A DNA stretch of 64,000 bases from Microbacterium sp. zg-Y818 (GCF_030246905.1 NZ_CP126741.1:248001-312000); one strand, 5' to 3'; positions 25,939 to 35,051 are shown, numbered from the stretch's first letter. The notes: a model not told the origin generated them from the letters alone. A program made the numbers and translations.

Positions 25939-27114
25939 ATGCGTCAAGATGTTTCCGCGCCGAGCGGGTCGTCGGGGGAGAAGACCCTCCTCACTCTGCT
26001 GTGGGTCGAGTCGACGACGGACTCCACGGCGGCCGGTGCTCATCTGCGCGGCACCCTCGCGCGCCTCGCGCCCGAATTGTTCGACCTGCGCGTGATCACG
26101 CGGTCGACCGACGGACCGTCGTGGCTGCCGGGGCGGCTGCGCAAACCCTGGCGCATCATCTCGGTTGTCGGCCGTGCGAAGCTGGCGCGCCCGCGCGGCG
26201 TGCTGCTGGCGCGGTGGAGCCCGTTCGTGGCCCTGGTGAGCCGGCGGTGGACCCGGCGCGGGAGGCCACTCGTGCTGTTCGTCCAGGGAAACCTCGACGA
26301 CCTCTACGATTCGAACCCCTGGACGCGCCGCGCGCCGTGGCTGACGAACCTCGCGCTCGCCTCGATCCGCGAGGCGACGGCGGTGGTCACGCCGAGCGCC
26401 GGGCTGGCGGAATGGGTCGGCACGGTTCGCGGAGCAGGGGAGCAGCCGACGGTGACGGTCATCCCCAACGGCGTCGACCTGCCACTGTTCGAGAGCGCGC
26501 GCAAGGACGCCGATCAGGTGCGCGAGCCCTCGGCGGTGTTCTTCGGCAACATGGCCACCTGGCAGGGCGTGGACACGATCTTGCAGGCGCTCGCCGATCC
26601 GCGCTGGCCCGCTGACCTCGCGCTCACGGTGATCGGAGACGGTCCCCTCGCCCGTGAGGTCGCCGACAGCGTCGACCCGCGCGTGCGCTACCTCGGGCGC
26701 CGCTCGAAGAGTGAGGTGGCGGCTGTCGTCGCCGGAGCCGAGATGGCATTGGCGACGCGAAGCGACGTCGCCGCCAGCGCCACCGGGGTGTCTCCGTTCA
26801 AGGTCATCGAAGCCGCCGCGGCCGGTACGCCTGCCATCGTCACCCGCGTTCCCGGCCAGACCGAGCTCGCGACCGACATCGGGGGCGCGGTGCTCATTGC
26901 GCCGGGCGATCCGCAGGCGCTCGCGCAGGCCGTCGCCGACCTTCACGCCGACCCGGAGCTGCGGGCACGCCTGACCGACCGTGGGCTGGCCGGCGTGCGC
27001 GCCTACGACTGGGCCTCGCGCGCGGGCGACCTCGCCACGGTGGTCACCTCGGTCTCCGCCTCCGCGAGTCGTCCGACGGCGGACGCCACCCGGCTGGCCG
27101 GTCAGCGCCGATGA
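25939..27114 (+). CDS. glycosyltransferase family 4
   Basis: A GT-B enzyme of 391 residues. The acceptor half includes VLFVQGNLDDLYDSNP, and the donor half starts near PNGVDLPLFESA, with AVFFGNMATWQGVDTILQAL, then SPFKVIEAAAAGTPAIVTRV, which contains the EX7E-type donor site. It acts at the cytoplasmic membrane face on a lipid-linked sugar. The ATG at 25939 is chosen because GGGGGA lies 6 bases before it. A -10-like TAGGGT lies at 25884-25889 in the 184-base divergent region, which also has two CCCCAGCT direct repeats near 25790-25805. The stop overlaps the next gene (ATGA). Confidence 0.85.
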   Translation: MRQDVSAPSGSSGEKTLLTLLWVESTTDSTAAGAHLRGTLARLAPELFDLRVITRSTDGPSWLPGRLRKPWRIISVVGRAKLARPRGVLLARWSPFVALVSRRWTRRGRPLVLFVQGNLDDLYDSNPWTRRAPWLTNLALASIREATAVVTPSAGLAEWVGTVRGAGEQPTVTVIPNGVDLPLFESARKDADQVREPSAVFFGNMATWQGVDTILQALADPRWPADLALTVIGDGPLAREVADSVDPRVRYLGRRSKSEVAAVVAGAEMALATRSDVAASATGVSPFKVIEAAAAGTPAIVTRVPGQTELATDIGGAVLIAPGDPQALAQAVADLHADPELRARLTDRGLAGVRAYDWASRAGDLATVVTSVSASASRPTADATRLAGQRR

Positions 27115-28193
27115 CGGCCCTTTCCGAGCGCCGACAGGCGAGGGTGGGGGCCCCGGGCGGCGGGCCCCCGATGGATGCGCTCAAGTACTGGCTGGTGTGT
27201 GCCACGCTCGCGCTCGGTGCCATCGTCGCCGCGCTCAGCCACGCGCTGCTGCCCGGCAAGCTGTTCCTCGACGAATCGATCATCCGCCGCTTCATCGGCG
27301 GCGCGCTCCGTGTCGAGGGACCCAGCTCGTACGGGACGACCGCGTGGCTGTACCGGGTCACCGGGCTGGCGGACATCCCCAACCTGTTTCCGGTCCTCGC
27401 CTACCTCGTGTTCGCCGCGGGCGTGCTCATCGCCATCACATGGCGCGGCATCCCCGCCATGTCCTTCCCTGAGCTGGCGGTCGTGGCAGGTTCGCTGTTG
27501 CTGGGGGCGGTCTATCTCTCCCAGTACTCGAAAGAGTTCTTCGTCCTCCCCCTGGTCATCGTGCTCATGCTCGCGCGCCGCTCTTGGGTCATCGAGGTCA
27601 CCTGGATCTGTCTTGCCCTGCTCTACGCGGGGTTCGTGCGGCAGTACTGGTTCCTGGTCCTCGTGCTCTACCTGGCCCTGCGCCTGCTCATCCCCCGATT
27701 GCGTTCGGCGTGGCTGCTCGTTCCCATCGTCATGATCGGGTTCGCCGCGATGACCCTGGCGTTCAACCTCGTGCTGGGCACCGACCTCACGTTCTTCCGC
27801 ACCGACACCAACAACGCCTTGTACATCGATCGCTCCACACGCATCGACGACCTGATCCCGGGGGAGTCGCTCCCCATCCAGTGGCTGAACGCGGTCGTGA
27901 TGATCCTCGCGATCGCCTTCCCGGTGGCCCTGGTCCTGTCGGGGGAACCCCTCCAGATGATCACCGGCCTCTTCGTGGCGCTGTGCTGGGTTCTCGTGGC
28001 GCTGCGCTCCGCGCGCGTCGTCGGCAGGCCCGGTCCCGGAGTGATCCCACTGGCGTTCCTGCTGGCCTTCCTCATGGTGCAGTCGGTCTTCGAACCGGAC
28101 TTCGGGTCGTATGTGAGACACATCACGCCGCAGCTGCCGCTCTTCCTGGCGCTCTTCGTTGCCACCGACAGGCGGCCGGGAGTCGGATCATGA
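27111..28193 (+). CDS. polytopic membrane protein, Wzy-like polymerase candidate
   Basis: The 360-residue protein has about ten hydrophobic segments, a short basic N-terminus and two larger loops: one early (about 50-80, LFLDESIIRRFIGGAL and GPSSYGTTAWLYR) and one about 225-260 (FFRTDTNNALYIDRSTRIDD). This build, and its place between two glycosyltransferase genes with overlaps on both sides, fits an O-antigen/exopolysaccharide polymerase of Wzy type. The family is too divergent to be sure from sequence. No Wzx flippase is encoded in the locus, so a flippase role is the main alternative. Confidence 0.65.
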   Translation: MTALSERRQARVGAPGGGPPMDALKYWLVCATLALGAIVAALSHALLPGKLFLDESIIRRFIGGALRVEGPSSYGTTAWLYRVTGLADIPNLFPVLAYLVFAAGVLIAITWRGIPAMSFPELAVVAGSLLLGAVYLSQYSKEFFVLPLVIVLMLARRSWVIEVTWICLALLYAGFVRQYWFLVLVLYLALRLLIPRLRSAWLLVPIVMIGFAAMTLAFNLVLGTDLTFFRTDTNNALYIDRSTRIDDLIPGESLPIQWLNAVVMILAIAFPVALVLSGEPLQMITGLFVALCWVLVALRSARVVGRPGPGVIPLAFLLAFLMVQSVFEPDFGSYVRHITPQLPLFLALFVATDRRPGVGS

Positions 28194-29290
28194 AGATCGT
28201 CCACGTGACCGAGACGCTCGTGGGCGGGGTGCTCGCGGCGCTCCTGGCGTTGTCCGCCCGACAGGCGGCGCTGGGGCACGACGTCTCGGTGCTCTATCCC
28301 GTCAAGGCGACCGTTCCGTCGTCTGACGAGCTGCAGGCCCGATTCCATCCCGACGTGCACCGGGTCGAGCTCGCGTTCCGCGGCCGGGTGTCGGCGTTGC
28401 AGACGCTCCGCCGTGCCATCCGGCGACTCGGCGACGATGTCGACGTGGTGCACCTTCATTCGACGTTCGCCGGCATCGCCGGGCGGCTCGGACGGGTCGC
28501 GCCGCGGGGCAGCGTCGTGGCGTACTCTCCCCATGGGTTCGCTTTCCTCCGCGAGTCCTCCTCCCGGCTCAGCAACGTCGTCGCGCTGACGCTCGAGCGG
28601 GTTCTGGAACCGCAGTGCGAGGGACTCGTGCTCGTGTCGGAGTCTGAGGATGCCGTCGCCCGTGACCGTCTGCGCGGTTCACGGCGGCATGTGCTGCGCA
28701 ACGGCATACCGGTCGATGGCCTCCCTATGGCCTCGGGCGGCGCGAGCGGCCTGCCCCTCGTCGTCGCATCCGGCCGGCTGGGAGAGCAGAAGGGGCCCGA
28801 CCGGTTTGCGGACATCGCCAGGGCGCTCGCCGGCCGGGCAGAGTTCGTCTGGATCGGCGACGGCTCGGCGGAAGCGCGAGAGCGCTGGATCGGGGACGCG
28901 CCGGTGAGGGTGACCGGGTGGCTTCCGCACGACCAGGTGGTCGCGCAGCTCGCGGCATCGGACGTGTTCCTCTTCCCGAGCAGGTGGGAAGGCATGCCGA
29001 TCTCGCTCATGGAGGCGCAGGTGATGGGGGTCCCCGCGGTGGCCACCGACATCGTCGGCAACCGCGACGTGATCGTCGACGGTGAGACGGGCTACCTCTG
29101 CAACGACGTCGACCAGATGGCGGCGGCGGTGGCGCGGCTCATCGACGATCCCGAGGAGCGGCGCAGGCTCGCCCGACGCGCCCGCGGGGTGCAGCCGGAG
29201 CGGCTGTCGGACTCCGCGCTGGGACCGGCGTCGATCGGGATCTACCAGCGGATGCGGCAGCGGACCGCGGGGGTCAGCGCCGCAGGATGA
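28190..29290 (+). CDS. glycosyltransferase family 4
   Basis: A 366-residue retaining GT-B enzyme. MKIVHVTETLVGGV opens the acceptor domain, and VVHLHSTFAGIAGRLG and SPHGFAFLRESSS are typical of GT4 enzymes in capsule loci. The donor domain shows VASGRLGEQKGPDRFADIAR, VTGWLPHDQVVAQLAASDVF and FPSRWEGMPISLMEAQVMG, the last with the EX7E pair, then GNRDVIVDGETGYLC. It is joined to the membrane protein gene by an ATGA overlap, and its stop overlaps the convergent GH140-like gene by 17 bases. Confidence 0.88.
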   Translation: MKIVHVTETLVGGVLAALLALSARQAALGHDVSVLYPVKATVPSSDELQARFHPDVHRVELAFRGRVSALQTLRRAIRRLGDDVDVVHLHSTFAGIAGRLGRVAPRGSVVAYSPHGFAFLRESSSRLSNVVALTLERVLEPQCEGLVLVSESEDAVARDRLRGSRRHVLRNGIPVDGLPMASGGASGLPLVVASGRLGEQKGPDRFADIARALAGRAEFVWIGDGSAEARERWIGDAPVRVTGWLPHDQVVAQLAASDVFLFPSRWEGMPISLMEAQVMGVPAVATDIVGNRDVIVDGETGYLCNDVDQMAAAVARLIDDPEERRRLARRARGVQPERLSDSALGPASIGIYQRMRQRTAGVSAAG

Positions 29291-30821
29291 GCACCGCGTC
29301 GGTCCAGCCGGGGGGCCACGCGACGGTGACGTCGGCGCCCGCGGTGCCCGAGGAGACGAAGAGCTCTGCACCCGACGCCGGATCCGCCCAGTGGATCTCG
29401 AAGGCGGCCGTCGGGTGCACCGCCGTGGTGTCCACGCGGACGTTGCCGCGCGGCTCGCCGAAGTACACCAGTGCCCCTCGGCCGTCCGGCAGCGTCGCCG
29501 CACTGACCGCGTCGGTGCTCTCGGGGGTGCCATAGCCGTCGGGGAGCAGGCGCCCGGCCGGCGTGTCCGCGGTGACCGGGGTGAGCTCAGCGTCGCCCTG
29601 GCGGGCGAGCAGCGAAGCGAGCGTCCCGATGTCCCGCGCGCTGTCGTCGGCGAGGGCTTCTTTCCAGCCATCGCTCACCCGCCACACGAAGGAGTGGCCG
29701 TATGAGAACCCGGCGGCGCCGGCGAACAAGGCGTGATACGCCTGGGCGCGGAGGGCGCGGCGGTCGAGCTGGGGCTCCCCCTCCCGCCCTGCGTAGTAGG
29801 CCTCCCAGAGGACGACGGGCCTGACCGTCTCCCGCGCATACTCTGCGGAGACTTGGGCGGCGGGGTAGGCGCCGCTGTACGCGGCGGAGATCGTGTACCA
29901 GGGCTCACCGCCGAAGTGCTCCTCCGCGGTCTTGCGCCGTGCCGTGTGGTACGACATCAGCTGAGGAACCGACGCGCCCTCCTGCAGCGCCCTCCCCATG
30001 ACGTTCGTCGCTTCGACGCGGGACCCCCGGCCGAGGCCGCCGGGCACGCCCGCGGTGGACTGCTCAGTGGCATCCGGCTCGTTGTCGCCTCCCAGCAGCC
30101 ACCAGATGTGGTCGAGATGCCCGTAGCGGTCCGCGAGGAAACTGCCGTAGCTGCCGGCGCGACGCGTGGTGAGGTGCCCGCGCCACCCATCGCCCCATCC
30201 GCCGTACCACGAGGGGACGAGGCAGGCCACGAGACCGAGGTCTCGACACTTCTGAAGGCACCAGTCGATGTGGCCCCAGTAGTCGTCCCCGTCGGCCGAG
30301 GTCTGCGGCGAGTCCAGCATCCCCGTTGCCGTGAACGGGGTGTGACCGTAGACGTTGTCAGCCTGCGGCGAGAAGTCCAGCACCGACATCTGCAGGGCGG
30401 TGTACCCGGTCTCCCGGCGCGCTGTCGCCAGTGTCTCGAAGTCCTCGCGCGTCATCCGGCTGGGGGCGTTCCATGCCGTGTCGGCGAGGTAGACGAACGG
30501 GCGGCCTTGCGCGTCAACGAACCCGCGACCGGTGTCGGAGACGCCGACGGGGAAGGACGTGCCAGGGCGTGCAGTGGCGGGAGGGGTGGCGCCGGGGGTC
30601 GTCGGCGCGAGCCCCGGCTCCTGGCTGCGCGCGATCGCCAGGCCCGCCAGCGCGGCGACGGCCACGCCGCCGGCCCCGATCAGCCCGTAGCGCAGCACGG
30701 TGCGGCGGTCGAACGTGCGTGGCGTGCCCGAGGGCGGCGTCGACGCTCGGGCATGCCCGACGCCCGCGCGCTCCCCCTGCGCTGATCGTCCCTGTCCGTC
30801 CCCATCCGGGTGTGAGATCAC
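29274..30821 (-). CDS. secreted GH140/DUF4038-like glycoside hydrolase
   Basis: This 515-residue exported protein has a Tat-type signal (FDRRTVLRYG, then a hydrophobic stretch, about residues 38-66) and a Pro/Thr linker. The body is a DUF4038 apiosidase-like barrel: RPFVYLADTAWNAPSRMTRE at the start, DHIWWLLGGDNEPD near the expected acid, and RPVVLWEAYYAG near the second acid. A C-terminal beta-sandwich follows (DGRGALVYFGEPRGNV ... SGAELFVSSG). GH140 enzymes remove apiose from pectin; others of this family have unknown substrates. In this locus it may trim or release the polysaccharide made by the neighbours. The GTG start has a weak SD, and internal starts are possible. Confidence 0.78.
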   Translation of the reverse strand: MISHPDGDGQGRSAQGERAGVGHARASTPPSGTPRTFDRRTVLRYGLIGAGGVAVAALAGLAIARSQEPGLAPTTPGATPPATARPGTSFPVGVSDTGRGFVDAQGRPFVYLADTAWNAPSRMTREDFETLATARRETGYTALQMSVLDFSPQADNVYGHTPFTATGMLDSPQTSADGDDYWGHIDWCLQKCRDLGLVACLVPSWYGGWGDGWRGHLTTRRAGSYGSFLADRYGHLDHIWWLLGGDNEPDATEQSTAGVPGGLGRGSRVEATNVMGRALQEGASVPQLMSYHTARRKTAEEHFGGEPWYTISAAYSGAYPAAQVSAEYARETVRPVVLWEAYYAGREGEPQLDRRALRAQAYHALFAGAAGFSYGHSFVWRVSDGWKEALADDSARDIGTLASLLARQGDAELTPVTADTPAGRLLPDGYGTPESTDAVSAATLPDGRGALVYFGEPRGNVRVDTTAVHPTAAFEIHWADPASGAELFVSSGTAGADVTVAWPPGWTDAVLILRR

Positions 30822-30983
30822 GGGACCATGCTAAGGGGAAGGCGGGCACGGCCGGCTTGACGGTCTTGCGGGGTGTGTCACGGATGTGTCCACGCCGACG
30901 AGTAGGTTGGAAGTGTCGTGCGGGAGCGTCCCTGACCGACCGAGGACACACCACCGGGTCCGCGCAGCGCTGCAGGAGGATCG

Positions 30984-31178
30984 ATGGGCGAGATCGTGCT
31001 CGTCGCCGTGCTGGTCGCGGTGTGGGTCGTTCTCGGCCTGGGCGTGGCACTGGTGGTGGGCCGCGTCGTCCGCCGTGGCGACGAGGACAGTCGTTTCTTC
31101 GGCAGCTGGCACGCGCGTCGCACCGGCCAGGCCCCTCCGCGACGAGCCGATCGCCGCAGCGACGACAGAGACGGCTGA
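30984..31178 (+). CDS. small single-span membrane protein
   Basis: A 64-residue protein with one hydrophobic helix (about residues 3-27) and a basic, Arg-rich tail (VVRRGDEDSRFFGSWHARR). AGGAGG five bases before the ATG makes translation very likely. I do not recognise the family. The 162 bases upstream hold a -10-like TAGGTT at 30902-30907 and a widely spaced inverted pair, GGTGTGTC and GACACACC (30873-30880 and 30945-30952), so the mRNA has a leader of about 75 bases. Function is unknown. Confidence 0.6.
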   Translation: MGEIVLVAVLVAVWVVLGLGVALVVGRVVRRGDEDSRFFGSWHARRTGQAPPRRADRRSDDRDG

Positions 31179-31227
31179 CGGCCCCGCGCGGCTGCGCGCC
31201 CCGCCCGCGGCTCGCCTGCCGCGTCGC

Positions 31228-31638
31228 TCAGTCCGGGAGGAAGTACTGCTGCGCCAGCGGCGCGACCTCGAGGTCCTCGGCATCTTTCCGCGTCACCCAG
31301 CGGAGCTCGGCGATCTCGGCCGCGGGGCGTGGGCGCTGCGTGCCGATGTCGGCCGCGAAAACGTCGGCGACAACGACGAAGCCGGGTTCGTTCGCGGCGG
31401 CGGCGGTGTACGCGCCGAGCGGCTGCAGATCGTGGGGATCCACCCGCACTCCGATCTCCTCGGCGAGCTCGCGGCTGAGGGTCTCGTCCGGGGTCTCGCC
31501 CGGCTCGGGCTTGCCGCCGGGCTGCATGAAGGCCGTCGTGCCGGTCTTGCGCACCAGCAGCAGGCGCCCGTCGGCGTCGACGATCACGGCCGCCGACACG
31601 TGGATGCGGCGCGGTGAAAGGTCGTTGGCGGGTGTCAC
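31228..31638 (-). CDS. NUDIX hydrolase
   Basis: A 136-residue NUDIX protein: the Nudix box GGKPEPGETPDETLSRELAE followed by EIG fits GX5EX7REUXEEXGU, with the two Glu as metal ligands. Such enzymes cleave nucleoside diphosphates linked to another group; here the small size and the strand order VSAAVIVDADGRLLLVRK suggest a MutT-like house-cleaning enzyme. I start at the GTG at 31638, although an ATG at 31665 is in frame; neither has a good SD. It is divergent from the SDR gene with only about 50 bases between. Confidence 0.8.
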   Translation of the reverse strand: MTPANDLSPRRIHVSAAVIVDADGRLLLVRKTGTTAFMQPGGKPEPGETPDETLSRELAEEIGVRVDPHDLQPLGAYTAAAANEPGFVVVADVFAADIGTQRPRPAAEIAELRWVTRKDAEDLEVAPLAQQYFLPD

Positions 31639-31676
31639 CCCGGCACGGTAACAGGTTTCACCCATCGGGCCCGTCG

Positions 31677-31682
31677 TAGAAT
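31677..31682 (+). promoter_or_regulatory. -10 box of a leaderless transcript (SDR gene)
   Basis: TAGAAT ends 5 bases before the GTG at 31688, and there is no Shine-Dalgarno box, so the RNA would begin at or next to the start codon. Confidence 0.55.
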
Positions 31683-31687
31683 TCCGT

Positions 31688-33169
31688 GTGCCCCCTGCCA
31701 TACCCGCCCCGTCCGACGTGCCCTCGAGCGGGATCGATCCCGCCGACCTGCAGACCACCCTCAGGGTGCTGGCGGAGATGGACCGGGTCGATCAGAGCCA
31801 CCCCGACTACATCGCCGTGCGCCAGGCCACCGCCGCCATGTTCAAGGCCGTGAAGAAGGTGCGCCGCCGCGAGATCCGCGACGCGATCGCGCAAGCCGAC
31901 CGCGCTGTGGTCGCCGCCACCGCGACCGGCGCCCCCGACCGCATCGACGACGAGACCCGCGGCATCCCGATCTCGACCGCCACGACCGCCCCGACGGCGG
32001 GGACCCTCCTCAAGGCGCGGGGATGCTACATATGCAAGCAGCCCTACACCGTGGTCGATGCGTTCTACCACCAGCTGTGCCCTGCGTGCGCGGCCCTCAG
32101 CCACGCCAAGCGCGACGCGCGCACCGACCTCACGGGGCGCCGCGCGCTGCTGACCGGCGGCCGGGCCAAGATCGGCATGTACATCGCGTTGCGACTGCTG
32201 CGCGACGGAGCGCACACGACCATCACGACGCGCTTCCCGCGCGACGCGGTGCGCCGCTTCAGCAGCCTGCCGGATGCCGCGGACTGGCTGCACCGCCTGA
32301 AGATCGTCGGCATCGACCTGCGTGACCCCGCCCAGGTGATCGGGCTCGCCGACGATGTCGCCGCGGCCGGACCCCTGGACATCCTCATCAACAACGCCAC
32401 GCAGACCGTGCGGCGCTCGCCCGGGGCTTATCAGCCCCTGGTGGATGCCGAATTGGCGCCGCTGCCCGATGGGCCGCTGCCCGAGCTCGTCACCTTCGGG
32501 CACACCAACGACCGTCATCCGCAGGCCCTGGAGCGCTCGGTCAGCGCCCACCCGATCCTGGCCGCAGCGGCATCCCGCGCCGATGAGCTCACCGAGCAGG
32601 CGATGACGGCGGGGTCGAGCTCGCTCGAGCGGCTCGCCGCCGGCACGGCGATCGACGCAGGCGGGCTCATCCCCGACCTCGAGAGCATCAACTCGTGGAC
32701 CCAGCGCGTCGAGCAGGTCGATCCACTGGAGATGCTCGAGGTGCAGCTGGCCAACACCACCGCTCCTTTCTTGCTGGTGTCGCGGCTGCGGCCGTCGCTG
32801 GCGGCGAGCCCGGCGAGGCGCACGTACATCGTCAACGTCAGCGCGATGGAGGGCGTCTTCGGTCGCGGATACAAAGGCCCCGGGCACCCGCACACCAACA
32901 TGGCCAAGGCCGCCGTGAACATGCTCACGCGCACCAGCGCGCGGGAGATGTTCGAGAGCGACGGCATCCTCATGACGAGCGTCGATACCGGATGGATCAC
33001 CGATGAGCGCCCGCACCCCACCAAGGTTCGCCTCGCCGAAGAGGGGTTCCACGCTCCGCTGGACCTCGTCGACGGTGCTGCCCGGGTCTACGACCCGATC
33101 GTGCGCGGCGAGGCGGGCGAGGACCTGTTCGGGGTGTTCTTGAAGGATTACGCTCCCGGCTCATGGTGA
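31688..33169 (+). CDS. atypical SDR oxidoreductase with a zinc-ribbon-like insert
   Basis: The 493-residue protein has a 110-residue N-terminal helical region, then four cysteines (C113, C116, C131, C134; CYIC and CPAC) that look like a zinc ribbon, then a short-chain dehydrogenase fold. The cofactor loop is TGGRAKIG (156-163) with Lys in place of the usual Gly, NNAG is NNAT, and at the YXXXK position the sequence is TNMAK (T403, K407), so the catalytic Tyr is missing. Between strands 4 and 5 lies a 90-residue insert. It may bind a nucleotide without classical dehydrogenase chemistry. Promoter and start suggest a leaderless message. Its end overlaps the 73-residue gene. Confidence 0.7.
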   Translation: MPPAIPAPSDVPSSGIDPADLQTTLRVLAEMDRVDQSHPDYIAVRQATAAMFKAVKKVRRREIRDAIAQADRAVVAATATGAPDRIDDETRGIPISTATTAPTAGTLLKARGCYICKQPYTVVDAFYHQLCPACAALSHAKRDARTDLTGRRALLTGGRAKIGMYIALRLLRDGAHTTITTRFPRDAVRRFSSLPDAADWLHRLKIVGIDLRDPAQVIGLADDVAAAGPLDILINNATQTVRRSPGAYQPLVDAELAPLPDGPLPELVTFGHTNDRHPQALERSVSAHPILAAAASRADELTEQAMTAGSSSLERLAAGTAIDAGGLIPDLESINSWTQRVEQVDPLEMLEVQLANTTAPFLLVSRLRPSLAASPARRTYIVNVSAMEGVFGRGYKGPGHPHTNMAKAAVNMLTRTSAREMFESDGILMTSVDTGWITDERPHPTKVRLAEEGFHAPLDLVDGAARVYDPIVRGEAGEDLFGVFLKDYAPGSW

Positions 33170-33384
33170 ACCTGCCCGCCCCGGGCCGGCGGGTCGTGGT
33201 GCGCTATCTGCTGCCGACGGGGCAGGCCACCGACGCCCTCGGCGAGCTGCTGAGTGCGGATGCCACGACGGTGGTGGTCGACGGCAAGCGCGGGGTCGAG
33301 CGCATCCCGCGCGGCGCGATCATCGCCGCGAAGGAGGTGCCGCCCCCGCCCGCACCGCGGGTACGACGGGCGCCGCGGGACTGA
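33163..33384 (+). CDS. stand-alone N-terminal domain of the Rv0428c-type acetyltransferase family
   Basis: The 73 residues (PGRRVVVRYLLPTGQATDAL, then GELLSADATTVVVDGKRG) resemble the small beta-barrel domain found at the start of Rv0428c-like GNAT proteins. The GNAT part is absent: a stop follows a Pro/Arg-rich end and nothing like an acetyltransferase is found downstream. The ATG overlaps the SDR gene's end (ATGGTGA), so it is coupled to it. It could be a remnant, or a free nucleic-acid or protein-binding barrel. The family call rests on memory of the pattern. Confidence 0.55.
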   Translation: MVNLPAPGRRVVVRYLLPTGQATDALGELLSADATTVVVDGKRGVERIPRGAIIAAKEVPPPPAPRVRRAPRD

Positions 33385-33441
33385 CGCGCCGAGGCGTCGG
33401 GGACTCTTCTTAGGCTCCGGCATCCGTGCTAGACCGTACGC

Positions 33442-35010
33442 GTGAGCGCCTCCGCGTCGTCTATCGATCGGCCCGATGTAGACCTGGACCGGCGCCAGGT
33501 CTACATCATCTTCGGCGCCCTCCTGGCGGCCATGTTCCTGTCGGCGCTGGATCAGTCGGTCGTCAGCACCGCGTTGCCCACGATCGTGGGAGACCTCGGC
33601 GCCGCCGATGAGCAGGGATGGATCGTCACGGCGTACCTGCTCACCATCGCCATCGTCATGCCGATCTACGGCAAGGTCGGCGACCTCTTCGGCCGCCGCA
33701 TCCCCTTTCTTCTCGCCATCGGCTTGTTCGTGGTCGGCTCCACCGGCTCGGCGCTCGCCGGCTCGTTCGAAGGCCTCATCGTCTGGCGGTCGCTGCAGGG
33801 ACTGGGAGCGGGCGGGCTCGTGATCCTCTCGCAGGCGATCATCGCCGACATCGTCTCGGCGCGGGAGCGCGGCAAGCTCATGGGCCCGATGGGGGCGGTT
33901 TTCGGCGTCGCGACGGTGGCCGGCCCGCTGCTGGGCGGATGGCTGACGGCTGGCCCAGGATGGCGCTGGTGCTTCTGGCTCAACGTGCCGGTCGGGCTCG
34001 CGGCGCTGCTCATCGCGTGGTTCACGCTGAAGATCCCCGAGCACCGCAGTCGCCGCCGGTTCGACCTCGGCGGGGCGGTGATGCTGGCCGCCGCGACGGC
34101 CGGCATCGTGTTCCTCACCAGCTGGACCTCGCTGACCCACACCACGTCGTATGACTGGACGAGCCCCGGACTGCTGGCGCTCGCTGCCGCGACGGTGGCC
34201 GCGCTCATCGCGTTCCTGATCGTGGAGTCGAGGGCGGCCGATCCGCTCGTGCCACTGGACATCTTCCGCAGTCGCACCTTCGCCGTCGCCGCCACGCTCT
34301 CGCTCATCCTCGGGATCGCGATGTTCGCCGCGCTGACGTTCCTTCCCACCTTCCTGCAGATGGCCGAGGGGGCCAGCGCCACCGATTCAGGTCTGCTGAT
34401 GCTCCCCATGACCGTGGGACTGATGATCACCGCGCTGGGGTCGGGCATGCTCATCACGCGCACGGGCCGCTACAAGGTGTTCCCGATAGCGGGATTCGGC
34501 ATCGCGACCCTCGGCCTGCTGTGGCTCACCCAGCTCTCGGCCGATATGTCGATGGTCCTCTTCGGTGCGATGATCTTCGTGCTGGGTCTCGGGCTGGGCT
34601 TCGTGATGCAGACGCTCGTCATCGCGGCGCAGAACGCGGTGGACCCCCGACGCATCGGCGTGGCCACGTCGACCAACAACTTCCTGCGGGAGATCGGTGC
34701 GGCAGTGGGCACCAGCCTGTTCTCCACCGCCTTCACCGCCTCGCTGCGGGGCGATCTCGACCAGACGATCAGTCAGATCCCGCGGTCTCAGGTGCCGCCG
34801 GGTTTCGGCGCCGAGTCGCTGACCCCCTCGGCCGTGCGGGAGCTGCCGGCGGAGCTGCGCGACAGCGTCGTCCAGGCCTATGCCGACGCCCTCGGGACGT
34901 CGTTCTGGTACCTCGTTCCGCTCGGGGCAGCCGGATTCGTGGTGGCGTTCTTCCTCAAGGAGATCCGGCTCTCCGACAAGCCCGGCCTCGCTGCCCGCAG
35001 CGGAAGCTGA
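33442..35010 (+). CDS. MFS drug exporter, DHA2/EmrB type
   Basis: This 522-residue transporter has 14 predicted membrane helices. Motif A is GKVGDLFGRRIPFLLA and motif C is VFGVATVAGPLLGGWL; ALDQSVVSTALPTI in helix 1 is the motif D1 region with its membrane Asp. The family exports drugs and metabolites in exchange for protons. Soluble N- and C-terminal tails are short. The GTG at 33442 has no SD. The next gene, another DHA2 exporter from a different branch, follows after 55 bases and has its own promoter box. Confidence 0.88.
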   Translation: MSASASSIDRPDVDLDRRQVYIIFGALLAAMFLSALDQSVVSTALPTIVGDLGAADEQGWIVTAYLLTIAIVMPIYGKVGDLFGRRIPFLLAIGLFVVGSTGSALAGSFEGLIVWRSLQGLGAGGLVILSQAIIADIVSARERGKLMGPMGAVFGVATVAGPLLGGWLTAGPGWRWCFWLNVPVGLAALLIAWFTLKIPEHRSRRRFDLGGAVMLAAATAGIVFLTSWTSLTHTTSYDWTSPGLLALAAATVAALIAFLIVESRAADPLVPLDIFRSRTFAVAATLSLILGIAMFAALTFLPTFLQMAEGASATDSGLLMLPMTVGLMITALGSGMLITRTGRYKVFPIAGFGIATLGLLWLTQLSADMSMVLFGAMIFVLGLGLGFVMQTLVIAAQNAVDPRRIGVATSTNNFLREIGAAVGTSLFSTAFTASLRGDLDQTISQIPRSQVPPGFGAESLTPSAVRELPAELRDSVVQAYADALGTSFWYLVPLGAAGFVVAFFLKEIRLSDKPGLAARSGS

Positions 35011-35051
35011 CACTGTGTCGGTATCCATCGTCCGAAGCCCTGAAGCAGGAG

